From CAYOZL01 sp964408435 (GTDB taxonomy: Bacteria > Bdellovibrionota_C > UBA2361 > SZUA-149 > CAYOZL01), in contig CAYOZL010000005.1 in NCBI GenBank assembly GCA_964408435.1, positions 3,110 through 67,109 on the forward strand: a DNA stretch of 64,000 nucleotides, given 5' to 3'. Both the position numbers and the translations under genes were made by a program. Below are positions 15,981-24,848 of the stretch, in pieces. Every line of letters begins with the position of its first letter. Position 1 is the stretch's first letter. Below the pieces are notes generated by a model. That model was not told the DNA's origin. It saw only the letters and a program-made list of their open reading frames with translations, and ran no database searches.

Positions 15981-16881
15981 TTATCATAAGTATCTAAAGA
16001 GTCTTGCTCTTGAGTTTCTAGAAACTAAGGACAGTATAAATAAGATAGAGTTTCATGTTCAACATGCACCAGATGAAGCTGATGCTTTGTTGGGGTCTAA
16101 TCTAGCTTTTATTCTAGGAAAGGTTTTAAGGAAAGACCCCAAACTAATAGCAAAGGAAATAGCAGAGATTAATAGTGAAAGTGTTCATGGGGAATACTTT
16201 AAACTTGTATTTGCTCCTAGTGGATTTATTAATGCTAATCCTACAAAGTTATATTTAACTAATTTTTTAGACAATTTAGAAGAAAGTCTTAATTCTGAAG
16301 AGTATTTTAACTTTGAATCTGCAAAGTTAGAAACAGAGCTTAAAAAAAATATAGAAAAAACTAAGAACTTAGATGTAAAGACTCTTTTAGAGAGTAGGAA
16401 TAATTCTTTAAGTGATCAAAAAGATTTTAAAATGCTCTTAGCCTTATTAGGGGATGAAGAGTTAAATGTTCAACCATATTTGAAAGGATTAAAAGGGAAA
16501 GAAAACATACCTTGGTATTTAGATAAATTTATTGAAGACACTTCTAATTTAAAACAGGAAGTAAGGTATTCAGATTTTTTACCGGAAATTGGATTTCAAA
16601 ATATGGCTTCTAGTGCGGAGTTATTTGAATATAAAAATAACGAACAAGTTCTTCTTTATCAGATTCATTCTTTTTTAAATCTTAGATCTTATAGAAAATT
16701 CGAAGATTTTTATTCTTATTGTCTTCAGTTTGTTGACTCTTTTTATGCTTATTTTAATCATCCAAGTTTTAAAGCAAGTAAGGGTGAAGATAAAAAAGCC
16801 TGTTTAAATGGTGCGTATTATTTAGGAATTGTAGTTAGAAAATCAATATCTCTACTTGCTAGAAGTAATATTTCGTACTAA
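15970..16881 (+). CDS. ArgRS-like protein lacking the catalytic core (Add-1-like + DALR-like)
   Basis: 303 residues with no signal peptide or membrane segment. Residues 43-65 (SNLAFILGKVLRKDPKLIAK) and 82-88 (APSGFIN) match the N-terminal tRNA-binding domain of arginyl-tRNA synthetase, where the equivalent lines are AFLLAKKLKKNPREIA and PGFIN. The last ~75 residues (FYSYCLQFVDSFYAYF... ACLNGAYYLGIVVR) resemble the DALR anticodon-binding domain. The Rossmann core between them is absent: no HIGH motif and no KMSK, and only about 130 residues lie where about 400 are expected. The frame is intact and starts inside the preceding nucleotidyltransferase gene (11-base overlap). A SPOR gene follows, as after argS in some relatives. 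I infer a tRNA-binding, non-aminoacylating protein; homology is weak and unverified. Confidence 0.6.
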   Translation: MHVDYHKYLKSLALEFLETKDSINKIEFHVQHAPDEADALLGSNLAFILGKVLRKDPKLIAKEIAEINSESVHGEYFKLVFAPSGFINANPTKLYLTNFLDNLEESLNSEEYFNFESAKLETELKKNIEKTKNLDVKTLLESRNNSLSDQKDFKMLLALLGDEELNVQPYLKGLKGKENIPWYLDKFIEDTSNLKQEVRYSDFLPEIGFQNMASSAELFEYKNNEQVLLYQIHSFLNLRSYRKFEDFYSYCLQFVDSFYAYFNHPSFKASKGEDKKACLNGAYYLGIVVRKSISLLARSNISY

Positions 16882-16933
16882 TTTAGTTTAAGCTATTAAA
16901 AATAACGGTAATTATTTACCTAGGGATTAAGTT

Positions 16934-17560
16934 ATGCTTGCTAAGAAAAAAAATTATTCTGATTATGAAATGGAAATAGATGGTTCTCCTAAACCAGTTC
17001 TTAGGCAAAAAGAAGATACTAAAGGGATGTTTGTAAAGCTGAGTCATCTGGTGATGTTTTGGAGCTTTACTGCTGGTATGATGATTTTACTCTTTGTAGT
17101 TGGCTATCATACTGGGAAGGTTAATGGCAGAAAGACATTATTAGATGAAGTAAGTAGTAATAGCGCTAGATTGCCAATCGTATCGACTATGGCTAAAGGG
17201 CAAACAGAAGATATTTTATCATTAGTAAAATCTAATACTGGTGCTGCTCTAGTTAATAAAAGGGTGGTAAATACAGAGCAAAACTTTGATTTTGCAAATT
17301 CATCAAAGTTACCAAGTCTAAATTTAACTCCAGGATGGTACTTACAAATAGCTGCTACAGGCAGTTTAGAAAAAGCTAATAAAATTAAAAAAAGTATTGA
17401 TGCTAAAAAAGAAAAAGCATCAATTAAAAGGATTACTGTTAAAAAGAGAAATTTTTTCAAAATATTAGTTGGCCCATATAATAGCCAGTCTATTGCTAAG
17501 TCTAAGTCCAAATTAGTTAAAGTAAATAAAATAGATCCTTTTACTATCGAAATTAAGTAA
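16934..17560 (+). CDS. Inner-membrane SPOR-domain protein
   Basis: 208 residues. A cytoplasmic N-terminal tail of about 35 residues is followed by one membrane helix (about 36-60, LVMFWSFTAGMMILLFVVGYH). A periplasmic linker comes next, then a C-terminal SPOR domain from about 135 (GWYLQIAATGSLEKANKI... FFKILVGPYNS). SPOR domains bind denuded peptidoglycan and target proteins to the septum. It has an AGGGA ribosome binding site 8 bases before ATG. The order nucleotidyltransferase, ArgRS-like, SPOR suggests one plus-strand unit, with 52 bases before this gene. Probably a cell-division or envelope protein; it is not an FtsN by length. Confidence 0.87.
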   Translation: MLAKKKNYSDYEMEIDGSPKPVLRQKEDTKGMFVKLSHLVMFWSFTAGMMILLFVVGYHTGKVNGRKTLLDEVSSNSARLPIVSTMAKGQTEDILSLVKSNTGAALVNKRVVNTEQNFDFANSSKLPSLNLTPGWYLQIAATGSLEKANKIKKSIDAKKEKASIKRITVKKRNFFKILVGPYNSQSIAKSKSKLVKVNKIDPFTIEIK

Positions 17561-17683
17561 TAAAATAAGTTACTTATGGCTAATTCTAGTCTTAGCTAGA
17601 AAAAAAGAGACTTTTAAGCCCTTTTAGCAATCTTAAACACTGTAGTACTTTAATCATAGGTATAGGGATATTTATATTTAGCG

Positions 17684-19786
17684 GTGTTTTCTAGATCATT
17701 AAAATTTAATCATTCAGTTGTTTCTGATGTTGGAATTAAAAGAACTCAGAATCAAGACAGTTACTCTTTTGCTCATTCTAAGCATGTTAGTTTGTACGTT
17801 GTTGCAGACGGAATGGGGGGAATGAAAGGTGGTGAAGTAGCGTCTGAAATTGCAGCAAGAGTTGTTGTTCAGGAAGCTTTTGATGAAGATGGTTTTATTA
17901 CTAAAGAAAGTCTTAAAAGAGCAATAGAGCAAGCAAATCTTTCTATATTTTTAAAGAGTGTTAAATCTACTGAACTAAAAGGAATGGGCACAACGGTAGC
18001 TGCAATTGCTTTTGTTGGTAATAAAGCAATTATTTCTCATGTTGGAGATTCTAGAATTTATCACTTATCCGAAGAAAAGCTCAAACAAGTTTCAAAAGAT
18101 CATACCTTAGTCCAAGAATTAATTGATGGTGGAAACATAGATAAAAGTGAAGCTAAGACTCATCCAATTGCTCATATGCTTACTAGGTCTTTAGGGCCTT
18201 TAGAAAAAGTAGAAGTAGAAGCTGGTTTTTTAGAAGAGGATGTTAAAGATGGGCAAAGATTTTTAATATGTTCTGACGGTTTATATAATCACGTTAGTGA
18301 TGAAGAACTTGAAAAGATAATGCTAAAAGAAGACCCTGAGCAGGCTTGTAAGACTTTACTAGATTTGGCTCTTGAAAGAGGCGGAACAGATAATATTACT
18401 ATCCAAATTGTTGAAGTCGATTTAGAAGCTTCTTTAGAACTACCAGATACTGGAATGTGTAAATGTAATTTACATGGTGAAGATCATTCTTGGTCTCTAG
18501 TAGATAGAGGGATAAGCGAAAATTTAAATAGTAAATCAAATTCAAAAACACAAGAATTTAAAAGACAACAATTTTCATTTTTTCCAGTAATAGCAACTTT
18601 AGTTCCTGTAGCTTTAATTTCTTTTTTATATTTTGGTAATAATAAAAAAGATAAAGAAATTTTTTCTTTAAAAAATAATAAGATTGTAGATGCTAAGACA
18701 GTAAAGAGTGAGGTTGTGCTAAGTGAATCCTCTAAGCCACAAGAGGTAATAACAACCGCAGTATCAAAACCAGTAGTGCCTAGTGAACCAGCAAAGGTAG
18801 AAGTAAAAAAAGAGATAAGTAAAGAAAAGGTAAAGAAAAACGAACCAAAGCAATTAATTCAAAAAAAATCTAAATATGCCGAGAGTATATTTAAAGAAGC
18901 AAATTCTATAAAAGTTGCAGCTGTTCCTAGTGTGAGCTTAGAAGCAGAGCCTGTGGATCAGCCAATTGTATGGCAAAAAGAAGAAAGTAAGTTTTTAAAA
19001 TTAACTAAAGAAAAAAAAGTAAAGTTAGGAGAAAAAACAAATTTTGATATTGATTATTGGTCTGATTATGTTGATACACTTGCGAGTAAAAAACAGATTC
19101 GGAATGAAATAGCTGAAATTGATTTTAAATTAAAGTTATTTGAAAAGAGCTCAGAAACTAAAGAGCAAATTATAAGTAAGATACATAAAGCTAAGATCGT
19201 TCAAGAAACTGAACTTGCAAATTTTAATAGAATGCTTGATTTGCATGAAAGACTTTTAGATACAAGTGGAATTAAAGATTCTAAATCCTTACTTGAATAT
19301 CTTGAAGGAAATAAATCTAATTCAGGAATGTTAGCAAATCTACTTTCTAATTATACTGAAGTAGAAACACAATACAAAGAAGCTGTAAAAGTTTGGCAAG
19401 ATAATCCTAGGGAATTAGATTTAGCAGCTAAGATGGGAGCAAAATCTCAAGAGAAAGATGAACTATTAAAAAAGATACACCAAGATGTTCATTCAATCGC
19501 TGAGAAAAAAGGAAGCGATGATTTAGATAATATTGCGAAGAAAAAACTAGAACTAGAGAATATAGAAAATTTAATCAACACAAGTAATAAAAGACTAGGT
19601 TTTATTGATGCTCATACAAAGCTGAGCGCTAAAAGAGAAGACCAGATTAAAAAGAGATATCTTGATGAAAGAAAGAAGAAACTTACTGAACTAGAAAAGC
19701 TTAGTAAGGAACTACCTGATGCTTATGAAAAAAATGTCCAGATTAAAAGCATTAATTCTGAATTAGCCAAAGTTCTTAAAAATTAA
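17684..19786 (+). CDS. Membrane-tethered PP2C Ser/Thr phosphatase with coiled-coil extracytoplasmic region
   Basis: 700 residues from GTG. The N-terminal ~245 residues form a PP2C/Stp-type metal-dependent phosphatase: VVADGMGGMKGGE (metal Asp at about 40), SHVGDSRIY, LTRSLGP, LICSDGLYNH and GGTDNITIQ in order. A Cys-containing linker (GMCKCNLHGEDH) follows. One membrane helix lies at about 296-318 (FFPVIATLVPVALISFLYFG). After it come a Lys/Pro/Val-rich linker and about 270 residues of predicted coiled coil (IAEIDFKLKLFEKSSETKEQ onward). Stp-type phosphatases usually oppose a Hanks kinase, but none is adjacent. I infer a phosphatase whose activity is coupled to an extracytoplasmic coil. Confidence 0.82.
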   Translation: MFSRSLKFNHSVVSDVGIKRTQNQDSYSFAHSKHVSLYVVADGMGGMKGGEVASEIAARVVVQEAFDEDGFITKESLKRAIEQANLSIFLKSVKSTELKGMGTTVAAIAFVGNKAIISHVGDSRIYHLSEEKLKQVSKDHTLVQELIDGGNIDKSEAKTHPIAHMLTRSLGPLEKVEVEAGFLEEDVKDGQRFLICSDGLYNHVSDEELEKIMLKEDPEQACKTLLDLALERGGTDNITIQIVEVDLEASLELPDTGMCKCNLHGEDHSWSLVDRGISENLNSKSNSKTQEFKRQQFSFFPVIATLVPVALISFLYFGNNKKDKEIFSLKNNKIVDAKTVKSEVVLSESSKPQEVITTAVSKPVVPSEPAKVEVKKEISKEKVKKNEPKQLIQKKSKYAESIFKEANSIKVAAVPSVSLEAEPVDQPIVWQKEESKFLKLTKEKKVKLGEKTNFDIDYWSDYVDTLASKKQIRNEIAEIDFKLKLFEKSSETKEQIISKIHKAKIVQETELANFNRMLDLHERLLDTSGIKDSKSLLEYLEGNKSNSGMLANLLSNYTEVETQYKEAVKVWQDNPRELDLAAKMGAKSQEKDELLKKIHQDVHSIAEKKGSDDLDNIAKKKLELENIENLINTSNKRLGFIDAHTKLSAKREDQIKKRYLDERKKKLTELEKLSKELPDAYEKNVQIKSINSELAKVLKN

Positions 19787-19890
19787 TAGCTTTTCTTAAG
19801 CCTTATCTTATACTTTTACAGTCAAATAGTAGACTTTACCTTATCTATATTAAGGAGTATCTTCTCGTGGACAATTTATGAGGCAGATTC

Positions 19891-21453
19891 TTGATTAAAA
19901 AAGCAATTATTAGTGTTTACGATAAAACAGGTTTAGATAAGTTCGCAAGACAGCTTAACGAACAAGGTGTTGAGATCTATTCTACTGGCGGGACGGCAAA
20001 GTATATTTCTGATTTAGGAATAAAAGTAATTTATATTAGTGACTATACTGGCTCTGCAGAGGTCTTAGATGGAAGAGTTAAAAGCTTGCACCCTAAGATT
20101 CATGCTGGAATTTTAGCAAGAAAGAATAACGAAAAAGATTTAAAAGAATTAGAGCAAAATAATATTGATGTTTTCGATATGGTTGTTGTTAATTTATATC
20201 CATTTCATAATAAAGTTGCTGAGGTTCTAGAGTCTGGCAAAAATAAATCTTTAATTGAGGATATCGATATCGGCGGGCCAACTATGCTAAGAGCTGCAGC
20301 AAAGAATTGCGAATTTGTTTTGCCAGTTTCTAGCCCTGATGATTATGAAGCCATCATAAAGAATTTATCAGAGCTTGATATTAACTTCAGACAAGGTCTT
20401 GCTGCTAAAACTTTTGCTAAAATAGCAGAGTATGATTTAGCAATTGCAAGATATTTCTCAATTAAAGAAGATTTAATTGCTTACAAAGATAAGCTAGCTC
20501 CTATAGAAGGTAGTGTTTTAAAAAGAGTTCAGGAACTTCGTTACGGAGAGAATCCTCATCAATCAGCTTCTTTGTATTCTAGTTATTCATCTGAGGATTT
20601 TTCATGGGAAATAATTCAAGGAAAAGAACTTTCTTATAATAATATTTTAGATTCACTAGCTGCTTTAGAAATTATACTAGAAATTAGAAATTGCTTTGAA
20701 GATAAGAAGTCTTGTGTGGTTTTAAAACATAGTAATCCATGTGGTGCAGCGGTTAGGGATACTGTTCTATCTGCAATTAAAGACGCAAAAGCGGGTGACC
20801 CAACAAGTTCATTCGGTGGAATACTTGCAATAGTAGGAGAGGTAGATAAAGCAGAAGCACAAGAGTTAACATCAAGTTTTATTGAAGTCTTACTAGTTGA
20901 GTCAATAACTGATGAAGCAAAAGAAATTTTTGCGAAAAAGAAAAAAATAAGAGTTATTATTTGCGATTTTAATAAGATTGAAAAAAGATTAAGTAATCAT
21001 AACAAAAAAACTAATTTTGGTATGACTCTATTGCAACAAGCAGATACTAGTATGGAAGTAATTGAAAACCAAGTTACTGGCGAAAAAGCTAATGAGAATG
21101 AACTACAGGATGCCAAACTAGCTTGGGCATTATGCAAGCACGTTAAGTCTAATGCTGTAATTGCTGTTAAGAATTTACAAGCAATAGGAATTGGGGCTGG
21201 ACAAATGAGTAGAGTTGATTCTGCTAAACTAGTAGTATCAAGAAGTTCTCACTTTGATTTTGATCTAGCAGGCTCTGTTGCAGCAAGTGATGCATTCTTA
21301 CCATTTGCTGATACTTTAGAGATCTTAAATGATGCTGGAGTGTCTGCGCTAGTTCAACCAGGTGGTTCAATTAAAGATAAAGACGTTATAGAAGTAGCTA
21401 AGCAAAGAAATGTAAAGATGTTCTTTACAGGGAATAGGCACTTTAAACATTAG
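19891..21453 (+). CDS. purH: Bifunctional AICAR transformylase / IMP cyclohydrolase
   Basis: 520 residues (family about 529). The N-terminal MGS-like IMP cyclohydrolase starts VYDKTGLDKFARQL, with STGGTAKYI and DGRVKSLHPKIHAGIL. The C-terminal transformylase contains RYGENPHQSASLY, LKHSNPCGAAV, FGGILA and GIGAGQMSRVDS. It carries out the last two steps to IMP. The start is TTG at 19891, with a weak GAGG 6 bases upstream. It is the first gene of purH-purD-tsaC, with 12 bases to purD. No guanine riboswitch is recognisable in the 104-base leader. Confidence 0.96.
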   Translation: MIKKAIISVYDKTGLDKFARQLNEQGVEIYSTGGTAKYISDLGIKVIYISDYTGSAEVLDGRVKSLHPKIHAGILARKNNEKDLKELEQNNIDVFDMVVVNLYPFHNKVAEVLESGKNKSLIEDIDIGGPTMLRAAAKNCEFVLPVSSPDDYEAIIKNLSELDINFRQGLAAKTFAKIAEYDLAIARYFSIKEDLIAYKDKLAPIEGSVLKRVQELRYGENPHQSASLYSSYSSEDFSWEIIQGKELSYNNILDSLAALEIILEIRNCFEDKKSCVVLKHSNPCGAAVRDTVLSAIKDAKAGDPTSSFGGILAIVGEVDKAEAQELTSSFIEVLLVESITDEAKEIFAKKKKIRVIICDFNKIEKRLSNHNKKTNFGMTLLQQADTSMEVIENQVTGEKANENELQDAKLAWALCKHVKSNAVIAVKNLQAIGIGAGQMSRVDSAKLVVSRSSHFDFDLAGSVAASDAFLPFADTLEILNDAGVSALVQPGGSIKDKDVIEVAKQRNVKMFFTGNRHFKH

Positions 21454-21465
21454 GACAAAGAAACT

Positions 21466-22719
21466 ATGAAAGTATTAGTAGTAGGAAGTGGTGGTAGAGA
21501 GCATGCTATCTCATGGAAGATTAATCAAAGTTCTAAACTTACTAAACTTTTTTGCGCTCCTGGAAATGCAGGAACTAAGGAATTTGCAACAAATGTAGAT
21601 ATTGGTGTTTTAGAAATAGAGAAATTAGTTGATTTTGCTTCGAGCGAACAAATTGATTTAACAATCGTAGGTCCAGAAGCACCATTAGCTGCTGGAATTG
21701 TAAATTCTTTTGAAAAAAATAATTTAAAAATCTTTGGTCCAAGTAAAGAAGCTGCAGAGTTAGAATCTTCTAAAAGTTTTGCTAAAGAGATTATGCTTGC
21801 TTCAAATGTTCCTACAGCAAAAAGCGAAGTGTTTACTGAGCTTGATAAAGCTTTAGCCTATATTAGGGAGCAAGGCGCTCCAATTGTAATTAAAGCAGAT
21901 GGTCTAGCTGCAGGAAAAGGAGTAACTGTTGCCTTAAGTTTAGAGCAAGCTGAAAAAGCTATAAGAGAGTGTTTAGAAGATGGTCGTTTTGGGCAGTCTG
22001 GTGCAAGAGTTTTAATAGAAGACTACCTTGACGGTAAAGAAGCCTCAGTGATGGCAATTATAGATGGAAACAATGTTTTTCCATTAGCGCTTAGCCAAGA
22101 TTATAAGAGGCTATTAGATAAAGATGAAGGGCCAAATACTGGTGGAATGGGAGCAATTTCTCCAACTCCTGTTATAGGCGAAGAGAGGCTAAATGAAATA
22201 GTTGAACTAGTTTATAATCCTGTAATTAAAGAGCTTAAAAAAAGGGGAATTACTTATAAGGGTTTTTTATACGCTGGTTTAATGGTTAACAGTGATGGTT
22301 CGTTTAGAGTAATAGAGTTTAATTGTAGATTAGGTGACCCGGAAACAGAAGTGTTATTACCTAGAATGGAGTCTGATTTATTAGAAGTTCTTAACCTAGC
22401 TACTACTGCTGAATTGCAGGCAGATAAAATGAAATGGAGTAAAGAAGCATGCGTAGGTGTTGTTCTTGCTTCTAAAGGTTATCCTTTAAAATCAGAAGAC
22501 AAAAAACCTGTTAGTGGTATTAATGACACTGATGCGGTTAAGGTTTTTCAATGTGGAAACTATTTAGAAGATGAAAAATTACACACAAAAGGCGGTAGAG
22601 TCTTTGTTGTAACTGCAAAAGCTGAGTCCGTTGATGAAGCTAGAGAGCTAATTTATTCTAAAATAGACGAAGTTAATTTTGATGGCATGCAGTATCGAAA
22701 AGATATTGGAATTGCATAA
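21466..22719 (+). CDS. purD: Phosphoribosylamine-glycine ligase
   Basis: 417 residues (E. coli 429). VVGSGGREHAISWKI at the N terminus and the ATP-grasp set PIVIKADGLAAGKGVT, EASVMAIID, GPNTGGMGAISPTP and FNCRLGDPETEVLLPR are all present. It ligates glycine to 5-phosphoribosylamine to form GAR in purine synthesis. It lies between purH and tsaC with gaps of 12 and 8 bases, so the three are probably cotranscribed. Confidence 0.97.
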   Translation: MKVLVVGSGGREHAISWKINQSSKLTKLFCAPGNAGTKEFATNVDIGVLEIEKLVDFASSEQIDLTIVGPEAPLAAGIVNSFEKNNLKIFGPSKEAAELESSKSFAKEIMLASNVPTAKSEVFTELDKALAYIREQGAPIVIKADGLAAGKGVTVALSLEQAEKAIRECLEDGRFGQSGARVLIEDYLDGKEASVMAIIDGNNVFPLALSQDYKRLLDKDEGPNTGGMGAISPTPVIGEERLNEIVELVYNPVIKELKKRGITYKGFLYAGLMVNSDGSFRVIEFNCRLGDPETEVLLPRMESDLLEVLNLATTAELQADKMKWSKEACVGVVLASKGYPLKSEDKKPVSGINDTDAVKVFQCGNYLEDEKLHTKGGRVFVVTAKAESVDEARELIYSKIDEVNFDGMQYRKDIGIA

Positions 22720-22727
22720 AAACTATA

Positions 22728-23288
22728 ATGCTTGAAGAAGCTAAAAAAGAATTAGAATCTGGGAACATTGTATCTTATCCTACTGAAACTGTTTATGGAT
22801 TAGGAGTAGATCCAAGAAATGAAATAGCAGTAGAAAAATTATTTAAAATTAAACAAAGAAATTCTTCTGTTTCTCTAATAGCGGATTCTATTGAAACGGT
22901 AAATTCTTTACCAATAGTAGAAACAAACTCAGAATTAAGATTTAAATTACAGGAAAAACACTGGCCTGGAGCGCTAACGTTAATAGTAAAATTAGATAGC
23001 ACCAAGATTAATTTTTCTAAAAAATTATTAGCAAAAAACCAAACTATTGCTATTAGAGTTTCTTCATCTAATCTTGCAAGGAACTTAGCAAAGATAGCAG
23101 GTGGTTTGATAACAGCAACAAGCGCAAATCCCAAAGACTTAAAACCTGCAAAGAATAAACAGGAAAGTTTAGACTATTTTCCTAAAATTTATGCTCTAAA
23201 AAGCGAAGTTAACTCGCAAGATATGCCTAGCACTATATATAGCCTAGTTGAGAATAAGATTCTTAGACAGGGAAGTATCAATATTTAG
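22728..23288 (+). CDS. tsaC: Threonylcarbamoyl-AMP synthase (YrdC domain)
   Basis: 186 residues, the YrdC/TsaC size without the C-terminal Sua5 domain. The conserved elements are SYPTETVYGLGVDP (about 16-29), KHWPGALTLIVK, RVSSSNLARNL and TATSANP. It makes threonylcarbamoyl-AMP for t6A37 in ANN-decoding tRNAs. The gene is 8 bases after purD. A large stem-loop starts 12 bases after its stop, which probably ends the operon. Confidence 0.93.
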   Translation: MLEEAKKELESGNIVSYPTETVYGLGVDPRNEIAVEKLFKIKQRNSSVSLIADSIETVNSLPIVETNSELRFKLQEKHWPGALTLIVKLDSTKINFSKKLLAKNQTIAIRVSSSNLARNLAKIAGGLITATSANPKDLKPAKNKQESLDYFPKIYALKSEVNSQDMPSTIYSLVENKILRQGSINI

Positions 23289-23300
23289 TGCTTACTAAGT

Positions 23301-23347
23301 ATTCTAGAACCGTCCCAGATAACCCCTTTTAGGGACGGTTCTGGAAT
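23301..23347 (+). terminator. 16-bp stem-loop after the pur-tsaC operon
   Basis: ATTCTAGAACCGTCCC / GGGACGGTTCTGGAAT (one G-T pair) with a 15-base loop. There is no clean U tract; instead TTCTGGAATATTTG is directly repeated (23339-23352 and 23354-23367). Likely terminator or mRNA 3' end stabiliser. Confidence 0.6.
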
Positions 23348-23430
23348 ATTTGTTCTGGAATATTTGAATAATTTTAGTAGTTTAGAGTGAGTAGTAGGCA
23401 GTTTGGGAGACTTTGCTCATAACTATATAG

Positions 23431-24369
23431 ATGAGCAAACCTATAGAAAGATTAACAGGCGAAGACCTTGAGATTGAAATTGATGCTTCTACGGATCAGC
23501 AGTACGTAAATATCTGTGGAATGAAGGTAAGATTAGCTAAACCTTATAATCTAAATTTTGAGTGGATTGGAAATAAAAAAGTTTTAAATCAATTACGTTC
23601 TTCTTGGTATTGCGCAAGAGAAGGTGAGAAACCGATGAATCCTAGATTGGTTGGAAAGCCTGGAGTGGGGAAAACTGCACTTGCTTATGCAGCAGGGAAA
23701 AGTTTAAATTTACCTTGCTACTTTTTTCAAGGAACAGCTGATACAAAGCCTAATGATTTGTTAGTTACTCCTTTAGTTGTAGAAACTTCAAAAGATAGTA
23801 CAAAGGTAGAATACGTTGCAAGTTCAGTAATTACTGCAATGATTGTTGGTGGAGTTTGTATTCTTGATGAAGGAAATAGAATGCAGGAAAAAGCTTGGGC
23901 ATCACTCGCTCCTTTACTTGATTCTAGAAGATATATTGAATCAATCTCTGTAGGTCTGTTACTTAAAGCTCATAAAAATTTTAGATTTATTGCTACTATG
24001 AACGATGATGCTTCTTGCTTTGATTTACCTGAATATATTCAAAGTCGTTTGCATCCTTATATCGGGTTAGATTTTCCAGATCGTTCAGAGGAAAGAAAAA
24101 TTCTTGAAGTGAATTTACCTTACACAGATGCTACTGTTTTAGATTATGTGGCTGATTTTTTAAATGTTGCCAGAAAAGAGGGTGAAGAATACACTCCTAG
24201 AGATGGAATTCATATAGCTAATTATGCTGGTAAGATGGTTGATTATGAAGAGCATCATGGAAGAGATTTAGATCCTGGTGAAGCTGTAGTAATCGCCGTA
24301 GAGCAGATCCTAGGTATTAGACAAGCAAGGTTCATGAAGCAAATTCTTTGGAAGGAAAGAGCTGCTTAA
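23431..24369 (+). CDS. MoxR-type AAA+ ATPase
   Basis: 312 residues. Walker A is GKPGVGKT (75-82), Walker B GVCILDEGNR (about 136-145), and sensor 1 lies at FIATMND. The C-terminal lid contains PRDGIHIANYAGKM and the EQILGIRQ segment. MoxR AAA+ proteins act as hexameric chaperones for activating or inserting cofactors in partner proteins, often with von Willebrand factor A (VWA) partners. No VWA gene is next to it; the next genes are a small membrane protein and a DUF192 lipoprotein. It starts at ATG with no clear SD; TATATA directly precedes the start. Confidence 0.85.
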   Translation: MSKPIERLTGEDLEIEIDASTDQQYVNICGMKVRLAKPYNLNFEWIGNKKVLNQLRSSWYCAREGEKPMNPRLVGKPGVGKTALAYAAGKSLNLPCYFFQGTADTKPNDLLVTPLVVETSKDSTKVEYVASSVITAMIVGGVCILDEGNRMQEKAWASLAPLLDSRRYIESISVGLLLKAHKNFRFIATMNDDASCFDLPEYIQSRLHPYIGLDFPDRSEERKILEVNLPYTDATVLDYVADFLNVARKEGEEYTPRDGIHIANYAGKMVDYEEHHGRDLDPGEAVVIAVEQILGIRQARFMKQILWKERAA

Positions 24370-24452
24370 ATCTTTTATTTCTCTACAATTCCAAATTAAA
24401 TCATAAATAATAAAATTTAATGATGCACATATAAAATATATACGTTTATATA

Positions 24453-24812
24453 GTGTCCATGTATTTTGTATACGCATTGTTGCCCCTAACGTTGTTTCTA
24501 ATGGCCCTATGGGCATTTCTTAAGCCATTAATGAAGGTTCGAGGGAAAGAGGATTGGATGCGGTATTTTGTAATGTTTTTATCTTGTACTGCGATTCTAT
24601 TTTTAACTTCTTTAATTGACAAATCTGGAGTTTTGAAAAACTTAGTTGAGAAGTTCTCCTTTGGAATATTAGAGTATAATTTTGTCAGATGGTTTATATT
24701 TCCTGCCTTGTTATTTACCGTAGCAAAAATTTTAGATTTATATGATAGGAAAGCAGTTGCGAGAAGAAAAAAGGCAAGAGAAGAGAAATATAATAAGTTC
24801 AATTATGAATAA
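24453..24812 (+). CDS. Small integral membrane protein, unknown
   Basis: 119 residues from GTG at 24453 (or ATG at 24459). Three hydrophobic segments are visible: about 3-24 (YFVYALLPLTLFLMALWAFL), 38-56 (YFVMFLSCTAILFLTSLI) and 78-97 (FVRWFIFPALLFTVAKIL). The C-terminal tail is Lys/Arg/Glu-rich and probably cytoplasmic. I recognise no family. It follows the MoxR gene by 83 bases and precedes the DUF192 gene by 36, so it could be part of that unit. The opposite strand also has an open frame here, but membrane-helix codon structure favours the plus strand. Confidence 0.55.
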   Translation: MSMYFVYALLPLTLFLMALWAFLKPLMKVRGKEDWMRYFVMFLSCTAILFLTSLIDKSGVLKNLVEKFSFGILEYNFVRWFIFPALLFTVAKILDLYDRKAVARRKKAREEKYNKFNYE

Positions 24813-24848
24813 ATTTTATGCGAGTTTGAGGTAAGGAGAAAGTAAAAA

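Noticed and set aside
24446..24802. 118-codon minus-strand ORF opposite the small membrane protein
   Set aside because: Shadow of the plus-strand gene; no SD and no conserved features.
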